Below, one piece after another: positions 42,336 through 50,946 of a DNA stretch of 64,000 nt. Made by a program: the position numbers and the translations under genes. This DNA comes from Thalassotalea mangrovi (GTDB lineage: Bacteria > Pseudomonadota > Gammaproteobacteria > Enterobacterales > Alteromonadaceae). How positions within the stretch are numbered: the first letter of the stretch is position 1; every line of letters begins with the position of its first letter. Location: NCBI RefSeq assembly GCF_005116735.1, contig NZ_SWDB01000010.1, forward strand, positions 1-64,000. Reading direction: 5' to 3'. Under the pieces are notes generated by a model, which was not told the DNA's origin, made no database searches, and saw nothing but the letters and a program-made list of their open reading frames with translations.

Positions 42336-43637
42336 TTAATTCTCTCCCGCAAGGGTTGGATTCATCGCCTGGCGACGATTTAGCGCCAGACTCCATAAAC
42401 ATACAATCAGATTTAACACACCAAACAGAACAAAAGGTGTGGATGGTGAAATGTTGGCGAACAGATAGCCACCACCGGCGGTGGCCACTAAAATACCGAT
42501 GGCGCCGGCAACACCGAAAAACCCGATCACGGCTCCACGCCGGTGTTTCGGAGCCCGTTCGCCGACCAGGGCCTGACTGGAAACAAAGGCACTGATTTCT
42601 GCGATCCCCATGATAAATAACAAGGGTAATAACCAGGATACGGTCGGATCGATGACAAAATAGATACTGCCATAGACCATGGCTGCTAAGCCTGACGCTA
42701 ATGAAACCGCAGTGATACGATTTACTTTATCGCTGATATAGCCCATCAGTGCTGAACCAATCAATGCCCCTAATACCACCATCATTATCGCTGGCACTGC
42801 CAGCTCTGCCATCGCATCACTGGCTGACAACCCCATCTGCCCGGTGCCGTGTTGTACCAGCCAAAGCCCCATAAACGCACCGGTTACCGCTAAATCGCCG
42901 CGGGATATAAAAGCCGCGCCATAGGATAGGGCGATGCCCGGGTTTTTGCTGGCTCTGGCGCCATGTTTTAACATGGTAAAAAACGGTTCTCTAAGCTCTG
43001 CTGCAATTTTTCCAGACACCTTAGCAAGGCCAATAAAGGCGACGATAGCAGCAACAACGCCCATGGCTCCGGCAATCGCAAATGTTGCCTGCTGCGCCAT
43101 CACATCAGACATGCCGGAATCAACGAACTGCTTTGGTAAGGTAGCCAGTATTGGTGGTATAAAGGCACCAAATGTGGCGACGATGCCTTGCAGGCCATTG
43201 GCTTTGCCGCGAGTTTCATTGCGACTGTAATCGGCAATTACCGTTACCATCATGCCAACCATGGCTGCCGAGCCAAAGGCAACAATGACCCGATAAATTA
43301 CCAGTTCGCTAACCGACGTGGCGGTGCCATACAGACCAAACCCGAGCGCGGTTAACGCCAGGCCAAAGGTATACACATATCGTCGCCCAATGCGATCGGC
43401 AATGACCCCGTATAGTGCCAGGATGACGATAAAGATGACTTCCTGCAGGGCGCCGAGTAAACCGGTAAGTTCCGCCTGTTGTTGATAAGGTATGCCGATA
43501 ACCTGTAAAAGCCCAGGTTGCAAAATTGACATGGCACCGGCGTAACCGGATGAGATCAATACCGCAAACAGATAAGCAAACAGGTTATGACGCTTTACGC
43601 CCTCAACCAAGGAAATTCCAAGCACGTGGGTCGTCAA
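42336..43637 (-). CDS. MFS transporter (paralog of 59821-61137)
   Basis: A 433-residue 12-segment permease. The family motif A appears as GVIADRIGRRYVYTFG after helix 2, with a matching GYISDKVNR in the second half. It is closely related to the product of 59821-61137: IADYSRNETRGKANGLQG versus LADYAVNKSRGKAAGLQG, and KNPGIALSYGAAFISR versus KDPGIALAYGAAFVSR. It starts with TTG at 43637, three bases after the stop of the upstream RCCR-like gene, with GAGGG upstream. The location inside the operon suggests transport of a pathway compound, not general drug efflux. Confidence 0.88.
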   Translation of the reverse strand: MTTHVLGISLVEGVKRHNLFAYLFAVLISSGYAGAMSILQPGLLQVIGIPYQQQAELTGLLGALQEVIFIVILALYGVIADRIGRRYVYTFGLALTALGFGLYGTATSVSELVIYRVIVAFGSAAMVGMMVTVIADYSRNETRGKANGLQGIVATFGAFIPPILATLPKQFVDSGMSDVMAQQATFAIAGAMGVVAAIVAFIGLAKVSGKIAAELREPFFTMLKHGARASKNPGIALSYGAAFISRGDLAVTGAFMGLWLVQHGTGQMGLSASDAMAELAVPAIMMVVLGALIGSALMGYISDKVNRITAVSLASGLAAMVYGSIYFVIDPTVSWLLPLLFIMGIAEISAFVSSQALVGERAPKHRRGAVIGFFGVAGAIGILVATAGGGYLFANISPSTPFVLFGVLNLIVCLWSLALNRRQAMNPTLAGEN

Positions 43638-43640
43638 AAC

Positions 43641-44468
43641 TTAACCCTCATAGGTTTTCTTGCTATCAATTTGCTCTTTGCCCATGCGCAGTTCAATCAT
43701 CCGCTCAACCTCATCTTCACCGAAGACATTCGCTGCGAGCTTATTCATCGGATCGCGACGGTAGCCCATTTCCCGGATAATGTGATCATGGCGTTGTAAT
43801 TCGGCTCGTTCAGACTCAGGTACCGGACTTGCGTTTTCCAACCAACCTAACCAGCGATCAACCATTTCATGCAGGTATTTTTCAAGGATATCGATATTGT
43901 CATCGTTCAACTCGCCCATTAAGCTTTGCGTCGCTGGGTTAACAAGCGCTCGCATATAAGTGCCATGACTTACTGACCAGTGAAAGTTTTCATGGCTACG
44001 TAGCTTCATATACCAGCTGTTTACCTCGTCGTTATAGTATTTATCCAGGTAATCGACATCGGTAAGCAAATTTTTTCGGGGGGTATAATCGCAATAGCAA
44101 AACAAATGGGGCACGGTACCAAAGACAATAACCAGATGCGGTACATCGGTTTCCTGGGACAAAAATGCGGTGGTGTTCATATCGAGGATACTGGCTTTGC
44201 GATTGCCAATCCAGGAATTTACCAGCCATTCGACCCCTTCCCCACTCCAGGCTTTATAGGAGCCTTCAAACTCGCCATTGGGAGAGGTGTAATAGGCGCG
44301 ATCAAATGTCGATGGGTGCTGCTCAAGATCAGGAAAGCGGGCAGTAATTTTATTTTTTAACTCGGTCAGGATCCCCCAGCAACGTTCCCAATAACGGGAT
44401 ACATCCACGTTTGGGTTTTCAGCGAGAAATTCATCTAACGTTTTGGTTTCTTTATTCATTGTTGTCAT
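43641..44468 (-). CDS. Red chlorophyll catabolite reductase-like protein 2
   Basis: A 275-residue soluble protein. Compared with plant RCCR (from memory), the matching blocks are VNSWIGNRKASILDMNTTAFL (82-103), CDYTPRKNLL (126-135), DYLDKYYND (139-147), THG-like YMRALVNPATQSLM and SERAELQRHDHIIRE with D228, then FGEDEVERMIEL. The plant Glu near the FVVEL segment is replaced by a hydrophobic residue (HLVIVFG), as also in the paralog, so the substrate or mechanism may differ. Ferredoxin-dependent bilin reductases are the related fold. It lies just downstream of an SDR gene in the same operon. Confidence 0.78.
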   Translation of the reverse strand: MTTMNKETKTLDEFLAENPNVDVSRYWERCWGILTELKNKITARFPDLEQHPSTFDRAYYTSPNGEFEGSYKAWSGEGVEWLVNSWIGNRKASILDMNTTAFLSQETDVPHLVIVFGTVPHLFCYCDYTPRKNLLTDVDYLDKYYNDEVNSWYMKLRSHENFHWSVSHGTYMRALVNPATQSLMGELNDDNIDILEKYLHEMVDRWLGWLENASPVPESERAELQRHDHIIREMGYRRDPMNKLAANVFGEDEVERMIELRMGKEQIDSKKTYEG

Positions 44469-44481
44469 AATTAGCCCCTAT

Positions 44482-45273
44482 TTAGAGATCGAATTGTTTG
44501 AATTTATCTTCTGGTGTGATCACCATGGCTTTAAGCATTCGAGCGGTCATTTTCATCGGCGTTAACCAACGAATTTTCTTACCGGTTTGATTAAAGGCCA
44601 GCATTTCCCTGACCAGAAATGGTGCTACAGTTTCGACCGTATCGCATAATGCATTGGCCATTTTACGGCGACGTTCGAAGTTTTTCTTATCAGCGTTAGA
44701 CTCGCGGATAACCCCTTCGGTAATGATCATTCCCGGGCGAATCTTGCCAACCAATACGCCATCATCTTTTAGCTCTTTTGCCAGTGCATTGGTAAAATAA
44801 TCGAGACCACGCTTGGTGGTGCCGTAAATCCCCATTCCCGGGAAGTACTCACCATCACTACCACCGCCGAGCATATTAAATATTTTACCCGAGCCCTGCT
44901 CTTTCATTGCCGCCGCGGCAACTTTGCAGCCATTGATGGTACCCAGTACATTGGTTTTCACCATCGTATAAATTTCTTCATCAGGGGTTTCAAGAATGGG
45001 CCAGACGGTGCGGGCAAGACCGGCGTTATTGACCCAGATATCAACCCCGCCCAATTTATCAACGGCAAATTGCCACAGGGCGACAACGGCATCTTTATCC
45101 TGGGTATTACAGGCAAGTCCATAGAGATTGGCACTGCCTGATTGTTCGATTAACCGATCGATTTCCTGTTGATTACGGCCGGAAATAACCACCTGGTGTC
45201 CCTGAGCAATAAACTCATCCGCCAGCCCTTTGCCAATGCCCTTGGTTGAACCAGTGATTACGATATTAACCAT
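44482..45273 (-). CDS. SDR resembling chlorophyll b reductase (NOL/NYC1-like) 2
   Basis: A 263-residue SDR with TGSTKGIG (7-14), DIWVNNAG (78-85), KIFNMLGGGSDG (130-141) and Tyr150/Lys154 in IYGTTKRGLDYF. KIFNMLGGGSDG and the following YGTTKR are the features that most resemble plant NOL (HIFNIDGAGSDG, YGATKR). It is clearly paralogous to the 38928 SDR. It sits immediately before the RCCR-like 2 gene in the same operon, which supports action on the same substrate. The N-terminal context GATCGAAC-ATG has a modest binding site. Confidence 0.78.
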   Translation of the reverse strand: MVNIVITGSTKGIGKGLADEFIAQGHQVVISGRNQQEIDRLIEQSGSANLYGLACNTQDKDAVVALWQFAVDKLGGVDIWVNNAGLARTVWPILETPDEEIYTMVKTNVLGTINGCKVAAAAMKEQGSGKIFNMLGGGSDGEYFPGMGIYGTTKRGLDYFTNALAKELKDDGVLVGKIRPGMIITEGVIRESNADKKNFERRRKMANALCDTVETVAPFLVREMLAFNQTGKKIRWLTPMKMTARMLKAMVITPEDKFKQFDL

Positions 45274-45304
45274 GTTCGATCCCTATCCCATTTCAGTCGT
45301 CAAA

Positions 45305-46156
45305 CTAAGATAAGTATTGAAGATTCGGATCCGGATGTTTAACCCGATAACCACTTTGATAAATTTTCGCCGCCGATATTTTGCGATTGGGCGCTTTGAT
45401 CTGATTTAAAAACGTCAGCGCCGGCCAGCCGTGCTCAGCACAAATCGCATCAAATACCTGTTGATTCGATGCCGGCAGATTATCATCATCACAAACATTG
45501 AAAATGCCACTAAGCTCTTCATTAATGGCATGTACCACTGAGGCAACGACGTCTTCAAAGTGAATCGCATATAACGGCGCATCGGCACCAAAAATGGCAT
45601 TACCGCCGAAGTAATCGATAGCCATTTTTACCCGTTCGGAAAAACTTAAATCGCCGGGCGCACCGTACATATCCGGGAAACGCAACACACAACCGTGCGA
45701 TGAGGCAAGAACATGATTCTCTGCCCGCTGATAGTATTTTGATGAAGGCTCATCATGATTTGCGGTCGGAGTTGACTCACTGATGGGCTCTTGCCCCTCG
45801 CCGCCGTCACCGTACACCGAAAATGAAGACAGGAATATCACCCGCTGGCAGGCATTGGCGGCACTTTTACAGCTTTCTTCCAGTACCTGCTGGTAATGCT
45901 GTTCTCGCTCTTCTTTGGTACGGGTCTTCTTTACATCCGGCGCGACGCAGACTACCAGGACATCCGCGCTTTGGCTTGCCTCGGCAAGCTTTTCTGACTC
46001 ATCACCGCGCAACACATGAACCTTATCCACGTGCTGAGCTAATGATTCTACCTTTGCCGGGGTGGTGGTACTTCCTTCAACATGATGTCCTTGAGCTCTT
46101 AACGTATCTGCTAACGCCTTGCCAACATTACCCAATCCAAGAATAAAAACGTTCAT
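45305..46156 (-). CDS. NAD-dependent epimerase/dehydratase-like protein
   Basis: About 284 residues of the extended-SDR/atypical NAD-binding type. The N-terminal motif is FILGLGNVGKALAD, with FLSSFSVYGDGG and YYQRAEN in the active-site region, then LRFPDMYGAPGDL and the late NVCDDD. The Tyr-x-x-x-Lys of classical members is not obvious (YQRAE), so it may be a reductase of a different kind or a binding protein. ATG 46156 follows AGGGGCC. It is the first gene of the seven-gene minus-strand operon, just after a palindromic operator. Confidence 0.75.
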   Translation of the reverse strand: MNVFILGLGNVGKALADTLRAQGHHVEGSTTTPAKVESLAQHVDKVHVLRGDESEKLAEASQSADVLVVCVAPDVKKTRTKEEREQHYQQVLEESCKSAANACQRVIFLSSFSVYGDGGEGQEPISESTPTANHDEPSSKYYQRAENHVLASSHGCVLRFPDMYGAPGDLSFSERVKMAIDYFGGNAIFGADAPLYAIHFEDVVASVVHAINEELSGIFNVCDDDNLPASNQQVFDAICAEHGWPALTFLNQIKAPNRKISAAKIYQSGYRVKHPDPNLQYLS

Positions 46157-46222
46157 AAAGGCCCCTGATAATTGTCTGTTAGTGCTTGTGCACAATAGTT
46201 GTACTCGAGCTTATTATGACTT

Positions 46223-46244
46223 AATGTATTAACAATATAACATT
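46223..46244. promoter_or_regulatory. Candidate operator site 6 (46156 / 46267 divergent promoter)
   Basis: AATGTATTAA-CA-ATATAACATT, 16 of 20 positions matching the consensus halves with the right half perfect. It would control both the RCCR-like operon and the divergent VOC/MFS operon. Confidence 0.6.
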
Positions 46245-46266
46245 TAGTCAACGAAAAGCTTTTGCT

Positions 46267-46797
46267 ATGTCAAACCCTGAGTCCGTTACTGACAACCTAT
46301 CTGATGTTCTGAATCACTATATTTGTGGACTGGCCCATGTGGGATATGTGGTTCCGGATCTCAAAGCCAGTATTCGTGAATATCAGCTCATTTATGGCAT
46401 AAGCAATGACAGTATTGAGGTTTTTCCTCCGTTCGACAGTGACGATATGCCTTTAACCCGGTTCGCCTTTATTAATATCAATGGCACTACCATGGAGCTT
46501 ATCGAACCGCTTCAGGAGCCTTATTTAAAGCTGTTAACGACTCAACCCTGTGCCGGTGGTGGCCTCAATCACCTTGCCTGGTATGTCAGTGACATCGAGG
46601 CAGCGCTAAATGCCCTGAAAACTCGAGGCATTTATCCCGGTTACGTTACTCCAGATGGCGTTATCGATTTAGGTTCGAGAAAGATGGTGTATTTAAACCC
46701 GGATGATTGCCATCAGCACCTGATCGAGCTGATTGAACTGAATGATGAAAATGCAAACGCTGGACACTTGCCTCGACAGGGAGGCGAAGATGGCTGA
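46267..46797 (+). CDS. VOC superfamily protein (methylmalonyl-CoA epimerase-like)
   Basis: A 176-residue vicinal-oxygen-chelate protein of two beta-alpha-beta-beta-beta modules. Likely metal ligands are His in LAHVGYVV, Glu in TTMELIEP, His in GLNHLAWYV and Glu in HLIELIEL. Sequence order and length resemble methylmalonyl-CoA epimerases, but the family also includes dioxygenases and isomerases. Its 3' end overlaps the next gene by 8 nt. It is divergent from the RCCR-like operon with a shared operator. Confidence 0.78.
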   Translation: MSNPESVTDNLSDVLNHYICGLAHVGYVVPDLKASIREYQLIYGISNDSIEVFPPFDSDDMPLTRFAFININGTTMELIEPLQEPYLKLLTTQPCAGGGLNHLAWYVSDIEAALNALKTRGIYPGYVTPDGVIDLGSRKMVYLNPDDCHQHLIELIELNDENANAGHLPRQGGEDG

Positions 46798-47500
46798 TAT
46801 TGATCACAGGTTGATATTGCGGGACAGCGGCCTGTTCCCTGAAGACGCTGTCATTGAAAAGCAGGGGCAGTTTGATTACCACCTGAACGACACAAAGGCC
46901 AGCATTAGCGAACCCTGGCTGCAATATACGACATCCACGCATACCGGCACTCTGTCCGCACGCATTATCGAAGACGCAGAGCTGATCATATACAGTGATT
47001 GCAGACAACGTCAGGATAATGGTCACCTGCAAATCATTATCGATTGGCAATATTGCCAGCACAGCCAATTCCTTGCTCGTTATTATATTCGCGATAACAA
47101 ACTGCACTGGCAGGTAAACCGTCATCATGGTCAACAGCCAATCAATGACAGGCAATGCTTCTTCCCCCTGATGCGGGTTTTTATGGGCAGCGCGGTACAT
47201 GCGTTAGCCAATGGCCTTTGCAATGAACTTATCGTACCTGATATTCGCACGCTTGATGACAGCGATACGGTGTTACGTCCCTACAACAGCCAACGTTCCG
47301 CATCCCTAATCGAGAATGAGGCAATCCTCGAATTAGCAAACCAATCCCTGACTGTTGAGGTTTTTCAATACCAGTCCGATATCTATCAAGCTAATGCGCC
47401 GGCACGTTGTTTTATCGATAACGATGGGCTGTTACGTCGCTATACCTGGCAACAATCGCCGGAGCGGAATTGGCGTGTCGACAATCAGGTATTCGACTGA
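46790..47500 (+). CDS. Protein of unknown function
   Basis: About 236 residues. ATG at 46790 is chosen because GGGAGG lies just upstream; it overlaps the VOC gene by 8 nt. There is no signal peptide or membrane segment. The sequence is rich in aromatic and polar residues (IIIDWQYCQHSQFLARYYIRD; NKLHWQVNRHHG) with scattered His and Cys, but I see no known motif. Given its place between a VOC protein and an MFS transporter in a regulated unit, it is likely an enzyme or binding protein of the pathway. No function can be assigned. Confidence 0.6.
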   Translation: MADIDHRLILRDSGLFPEDAVIEKQGQFDYHLNDTKASISEPWLQYTTSTHTGTLSARIIEDAELIIYSDCRQRQDNGHLQIIIDWQYCQHSQFLARYYIRDNKLHWQVNRHHGQQPINDRQCFFPLMRVFMGSAVHALANGLCNELIVPDIRTLDDSDTVLRPYNSQRSASLIENEAILELANQSLTVEVFQYQSDIYQANAPARCFIDNDGLLRRYTWQQSPERNWRVDNQVFD

Positions 47501-47513
47501 GTAAGGATTTTTC

Positions 47514-48713
47514 ATGCGCTATATATTTTTTGTGGTGCTGGTCGATTTGATTGGCTTTGGCATCATGATCCCAATTTTTGCTTACTATGTGTTGCAACTT
47601 GGCGGCGGTCCAGAACAGGCTACCATATTAATGGCGCTGTACCCGCTGGCGATGTTTATTTCATCGCCCTGGCTCGGACGGTTGAGCGATTATTACGGCC
47701 GTAAACCCATATTGATTGTCAGTATGGCCGGAGCTTGTATCGGCTACCTTATCCTCGCCTTCGCGGAAAGTTTATGGCTTATCGCCATATCGCGCTTACT
47801 GAGCGGCTTTATGGCGGGTAATATTGCCACGGCGCAAGCCTACATTGTCGATATTACCGATAAAAATAATCGTGCCAAGGGAATGGGATTAATAGGTGCC
47901 GCACTGGGATTAGGTTTCGTTATCGGTGCAGCGGTAGGCAGCGTGATGGCTGGGGGAAATTTCGAGACGGCAAACTTCTTATATCCGGCACTAACCAGTG
48001 CGGCGTTGTCACTGGTATCTCTGTGTACCATTATGTTTTTCCTCAAGGAAAGCCTTAGCAAGTCGACACAACTCAAACTCAGGCAACAACCGAGGGATGA
48101 ACAGCTAAGTGCCATCAAAAAAGTGCTGGCCAGGCCTGTAGTCGCACTAATTGTGTTATGTGGCATATTGCTTAACCTCGCCGCCGGTCTGTTTGAATCC
48201 ATATTCCCAATCTGGATAAAGGATTTAGCATTGATCGACGGTCCAAACGATTTGGTTGCGTTTTTACTTACCGGTGGACTAACTCTGGTCATCGTCCAGG
48301 GGGGACTGGTTGGTAAGCTGGCCAATCACTTTGGCGAACATAAGCTACTACGATACGGCGCCCTGGGTTACGCCATTGCTATGATTTTGATGATTTTCTT
48401 TGCCTTGAACCATTCTTATTGGGGCATATTGCTGACAATGATGATTCAGGCAGGCACCACAGGGTTAATGACAACCTCGTGCCAGAGCCTGGTTTCATTG
48501 CGGGCCGGTGACCATGAAAAAGGTTTGGTGATGGGGGTATATTCTTCTCTTGGCACCCTGGCAAGAAGTGTCGCTACTTTAGCAACCGGATCTATTTATA
48601 TCGGCTTTGGCAGCCAAAGCCCGTTGTTGCTTGCCGCAATGTGCACCGCTGGCCTCGCCGTTGCGGCTGTGACAGTCCAGCGCCGTTGGACAGGTGTGAC
48701 GTATGCACAATGA
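47514..48713 (+). CDS. MFS transporter (TetA/DHA1 type)
   Basis: A 399-residue, 12-segment permease of the DHA1 group. DLIGFGIMIPIFAYYV in helix 1 and the motif A GRLSDYYGRKPI after helix 2 are typical of TetA-like drug/metabolite antiporters, as is GLIGAALGLGFVIGAAVGS in helix 5 (motif C-like). TAAGGATTTTTC precedes the ATG, 13 nt after the unknown gene, so the three genes from 46267 form an operon. It may export a pathway end product. Confidence 0.88.
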   Translation: MRYIFFVVLVDLIGFGIMIPIFAYYVLQLGGGPEQATILMALYPLAMFISSPWLGRLSDYYGRKPILIVSMAGACIGYLILAFAESLWLIAISRLLSGFMAGNIATAQAYIVDITDKNNRAKGMGLIGAALGLGFVIGAAVGSVMAGGNFETANFLYPALTSAALSLVSLCTIMFFLKESLSKSTQLKLRQQPRDEQLSAIKKVLARPVVALIVLCGILLNLAAGLFESIFPIWIKDLALIDGPNDLVAFLLTGGLTLVIVQGGLVGKLANHFGEHKLLRYGALGYAIAMILMIFFALNHSYWGILLTMMIQAGTTGLMTTSCQSLVSLRAGDHEKGLVMGVYSSLGTLARSVATLATGSIYIGFGSQSPLLLAAMCTAGLAVAAVTVQRRWTGVTYAQ

Positions 48714-48758
48714 ATGATAATTCTTTATTACGTATCCTTTACGATATTTCTTTAGTAC

Positions 48759-48900
48759 GTATCGTTAACGATACTTCGAGTACGTGACACAAAGCGTCAC
48801 TCCGAGCACACAATCGAAGATTGTTCCGAGCACGTGACGAAAAACGTCACTTCGAGTACACAATCGAAGATTGTTCCGGGCACGCAACAAACTTCGTCGC
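48759..48900. repeat. Variable-stem hairpin array D
   Basis: Stems GTATCGTT-AACGATAC, GTGAC-acaaagc-GTCAC, ACAATC-gaa-GATTGT (twice), GTGAC-gaaaaac-GTCAC and GCAAC-aaacttc-GTCGC are joined by linkers TTCGAGTAC / TCCGAGCAC / TCCGGGCAC, close to those of arrays A and B. There is no gene in this stretch. Confidence 0.8.
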
Positions 48901-48953
48901 TCAGAGTTAAAGCATCCAAAACTGAGCCATCCGTTGTCATTGAATATTTACTC

Positions 48954-48982
48954 CGTCATCCCGGCCTCCGAGCCGGGATCTC
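48954..48982 (+). repeat. CGTCAT-[stem]-ATCTC hairpin, copy 1
   Basis: CGTCAT-CCCGGC-ctccga-GCCGGG-ATCTC. The flanks and loop match the copy at 51787 while the stem differs. Confidence 0.75.
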
Positions 48983-48986
48983 CCTT

Positions 48987-49205
48987 ATACCAATTCCATT
49001 AAGTTTTTGCGCATCTCCAAGTTAGGGCTGAGGATCGTAAATGGGCATCTGATAAACTCCCAGCGGGTGAGTTTTAAAGGCTTTTAAAGGGCGTTACTGA
49101 TTTTGGCTGATTGTGATAATGGAACGACCATTCTCAGCAATCATGGCTTTGCCTAAAAGCATTTAAATTCTCTCTGAGTGGGAAAACACGTAGTGGAATT
49201 GGTAT
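48987..49205. mobile_element. Diverged MITE-like element, copy 3 (219 bp)
   Basis: The termini ATACCAATTCCATTAAG and AGTGGAATTGGTAT are of the same type as the 265-bp elements at 1382 and 10082. The interior is in the opposite orientation and shorter (GATAAACTCCCAGCGGGTGAGTTTTAAAGG corresponds to the complement of the ACTCACCCGTAGGGAG segment). The rest of the gap to cspA (49206-49507) has no gene. Confidence 0.65.
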
Positions 49206-49507
49206 TGAATTGGATATGACCTATAGATTGATAGGTATAAGATCGCACAGAAACAGGGATCTAAAAGCTTAAGATAAAAGCCACTTTATAAAGAGTGTTC
49301 TTTGTTCTGAAGAATTGAATTTCAGTTTTTGTTTGCCGTTAGTATCGCTAAAAGTGACCGTATTTTTATTTACCGCAACTTCTGATATTGGCGGGTTTCG
49401 ATAATAACAATTTGAATTGCCGATTAAAAAGCGCATTCATTTCCTTTTTATATAAGTAAATAGTGTACCTCGAATGTAAGTATAAGAAGCGATTATTGCT
49501 AATAGAT

Positions 49508-49535
49508 GACAAGCTCAATACTAACTGAGCTTGTC
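49508..49535. terminator. Hairpin downstream of the cold-shock gene
   Basis: GACAAGCTCA-n8-TGAGCTTGTC, a perfect 10-bp stem just beyond the 3' end of the minus-strand cold-shock gene. There is no clear T-run in that direction. Confidence 0.5.
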
Positions 49536-49549
49536 ATTAAATTTGTTTG

Positions 49550-49759
49550 TTAGATAGCAGACACATTAGCCGCTTGAGGGCCTTTTTGACCTTGCTCTAC
49601 ATCAAATTCAACTTGCTGGCCTTCCGCAAGGCTTTTGAAACCATCGGAAACGATTGAGCGGAAGTGTACGAATACATCTTTGCTGCCATCTGCCGGGGTA
49701 ATAAAACCAAAACCTTTAGTTTCGTTGAACCATTTTACAGTACCTGTAGTTTTAGACAT
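49550..49759 (-). CDS. Cold-shock protein (CspA family)
   Basis: A 69-residue single CSD protein. The nucleic-acid motifs are KGFGFI (RNP1, residues 15-20) and VFVHF (RNP2, 29-33); the whole sequence is typical of CspA/CspC/CspE. It would bind single-stranded RNA as a chaperone. ATTAGGAGAGTTTTATG gives a strong ribosome binding site. A long non-coding leader lies upstream (to about 49950), which is common for cold-induced csp genes. It has no evident link to the neighbouring catabolic genes. Confidence 0.95.
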   Translation of the reverse strand: MSKTTGTVKWFNETKGFGFITPADGSKDVFVHFRSIVSDGFKSLAEGQQVEFDVEQGQKGPQAANVSAI

Positions 49760-50123
49760 AAAACTCTCCTAATAGATAAATAATCAATGTTGCACAAGCA
49801 ACGTACATTGCTAAAAAAGAACTAACTGAAGCGAATAGCTTTATACAATGAATAAGGAGAGAAACAATAGTGACTAACTTTAAACGAATACGTAGAAGCG
49901 ATGTTCGATTATGGGGTAGAACAATTTAACGGTTGGAATTCTAACATCCGATTCACTGATTTACCATTTATCGTACATTTATTTTACATTGAAAGAATCA
50001 GTGCTACACGTTTCGTCAAATAACCAATGCAGAATCTACCTTTTCAAAGTGCATTGTCAGCAGTTCGCCTTCCGAGACCTGAAACCTGAAACCTGAAACC
50101 TGAAACCTACCAATGGTAAAAAT
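49760..50123. other. Cold-shock gene leader region and CCTGAAA repeats
   Basis: The part next to cspA is AT-rich and probably encodes its 5' leader. 50077-50110 holds more than four tandem copies of the 7-mer ACCTGAA, preceded by TTCGCCTTCCGAG as in the repeats at 21640 and 56100. No gene is visible. Confidence 0.55.
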
Positions 50124-50834
50124 TTACCATGGGTATGCCTGCTTTTCCCGATAAAAACCGCCACTCGGACCATCTTCAGGCAAGGTTGCCAACCAGACCG
50201 GTGTTATCGCTCCCTGCTCTGGCGTTAACGGTGCATCGTCACCGCCAAGCTCTGTTTTCACCCAACCGGGGGCGGCGGCATTGATTTTAATATCTGGGTA
50301 TTCCTCCAGTTCCAAAGCAAGGATTCGGGTAATGGCATTAAGCGCCGCTTTAGAGGTTCGATACGCCAGGGTCATCCCCAGGTGCATATCATTTAACGAG
50401 GCAAGTTCACTGGATAAGTTAACGATTCGACCATATTGGTTACGCTTCATTAATGGCAGCGCCAGCTGAATTAATTGCAGTGACGCATAGACATTAACCT
50501 CCATGGTGTCTCGCATCACCTGAATATCAAGGTCCGCGCCTGGCACCCACTTATCCAGGGCAACCCCGGCATTATTGACGAGAATATCAAGGCGCTGATA
50601 TTGAGCATCGATGTCCCGTACCAACCGCTCTCGTTGCTGCGAGTCCGTCATCTCCAATAACATAACCTCAGAAGAACCGCCGGCTTCGATAATCTCATCA
50701 ACCACCGACTGGCCATCACTGATCTTCCTTGCGGTGATTATTACATGAATTCCCTGGTCAGATAACTGGCGGGCAATCGCCCGTCCGATACCTCGATTAC
50801 CACCAGTGACTAATGCGATTTTTTTATTGGCCAT
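50124..50834 (-). CDS. Short-chain dehydrogenase/reductase (carbonyl reductase-like)
   Basis: A 236-residue SDR. TGGNRGIG is near residue 10, NNAG is in DILVNNAGVALDKW, and the active-site Ser lies in IVNLSSELASL and Tyr/Lys in LAYRTSKAAL. The order and the late APGWVKTELGG resemble carbonyl reductase 1-like SDRs. It is divergent from the maleate isomerase-like gene with an operator palindrome in the 112-nt gap, so it probably belongs to the same regulon. The substrate is unknown. Confidence 0.82.
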   Translation of the reverse strand: MANKKIALVTGGNRGIGRAIARQLSDQGIHVIITARKISDGQSVVDEIIEAGGSSEVMLLEMTDSQQRERLVRDIDAQYQRLDILVNNAGVALDKWVPGADLDIQVMRDTMEVNVYASLQLIQLALPLMKRNQYGRIVNLSSELASLNDMHLGMTLAYRTSKAALNAITRILALELEEYPDIKINAAAPGWVKTELGGDDAPLTPEQGAITPVWLATLPEDGPSGGFYREKQAYPW

Positions 50835-50892
50835 AGTATTTTACTAGCTTGCTTTTTTGTTTACTATCATCGACTTTAACATTATTTGTATT

Positions 50893-50906
50893 AATGTTAT
50901 AACATT
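50893..50906. promoter_or_regulatory. Candidate operator site 7 (50834 / 50947 divergent promoter)
   Basis: AATGTTATAACATT is a perfect 14-nt palindrome. It is a compressed version in which the two half-sites overlap, unlike the 22-nt form elsewhere. Confidence 0.55.
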
Positions 50907-50946
50907 TACATCAATCAAGTTTACCAAGCCTTCGCATGGAGCCTTT

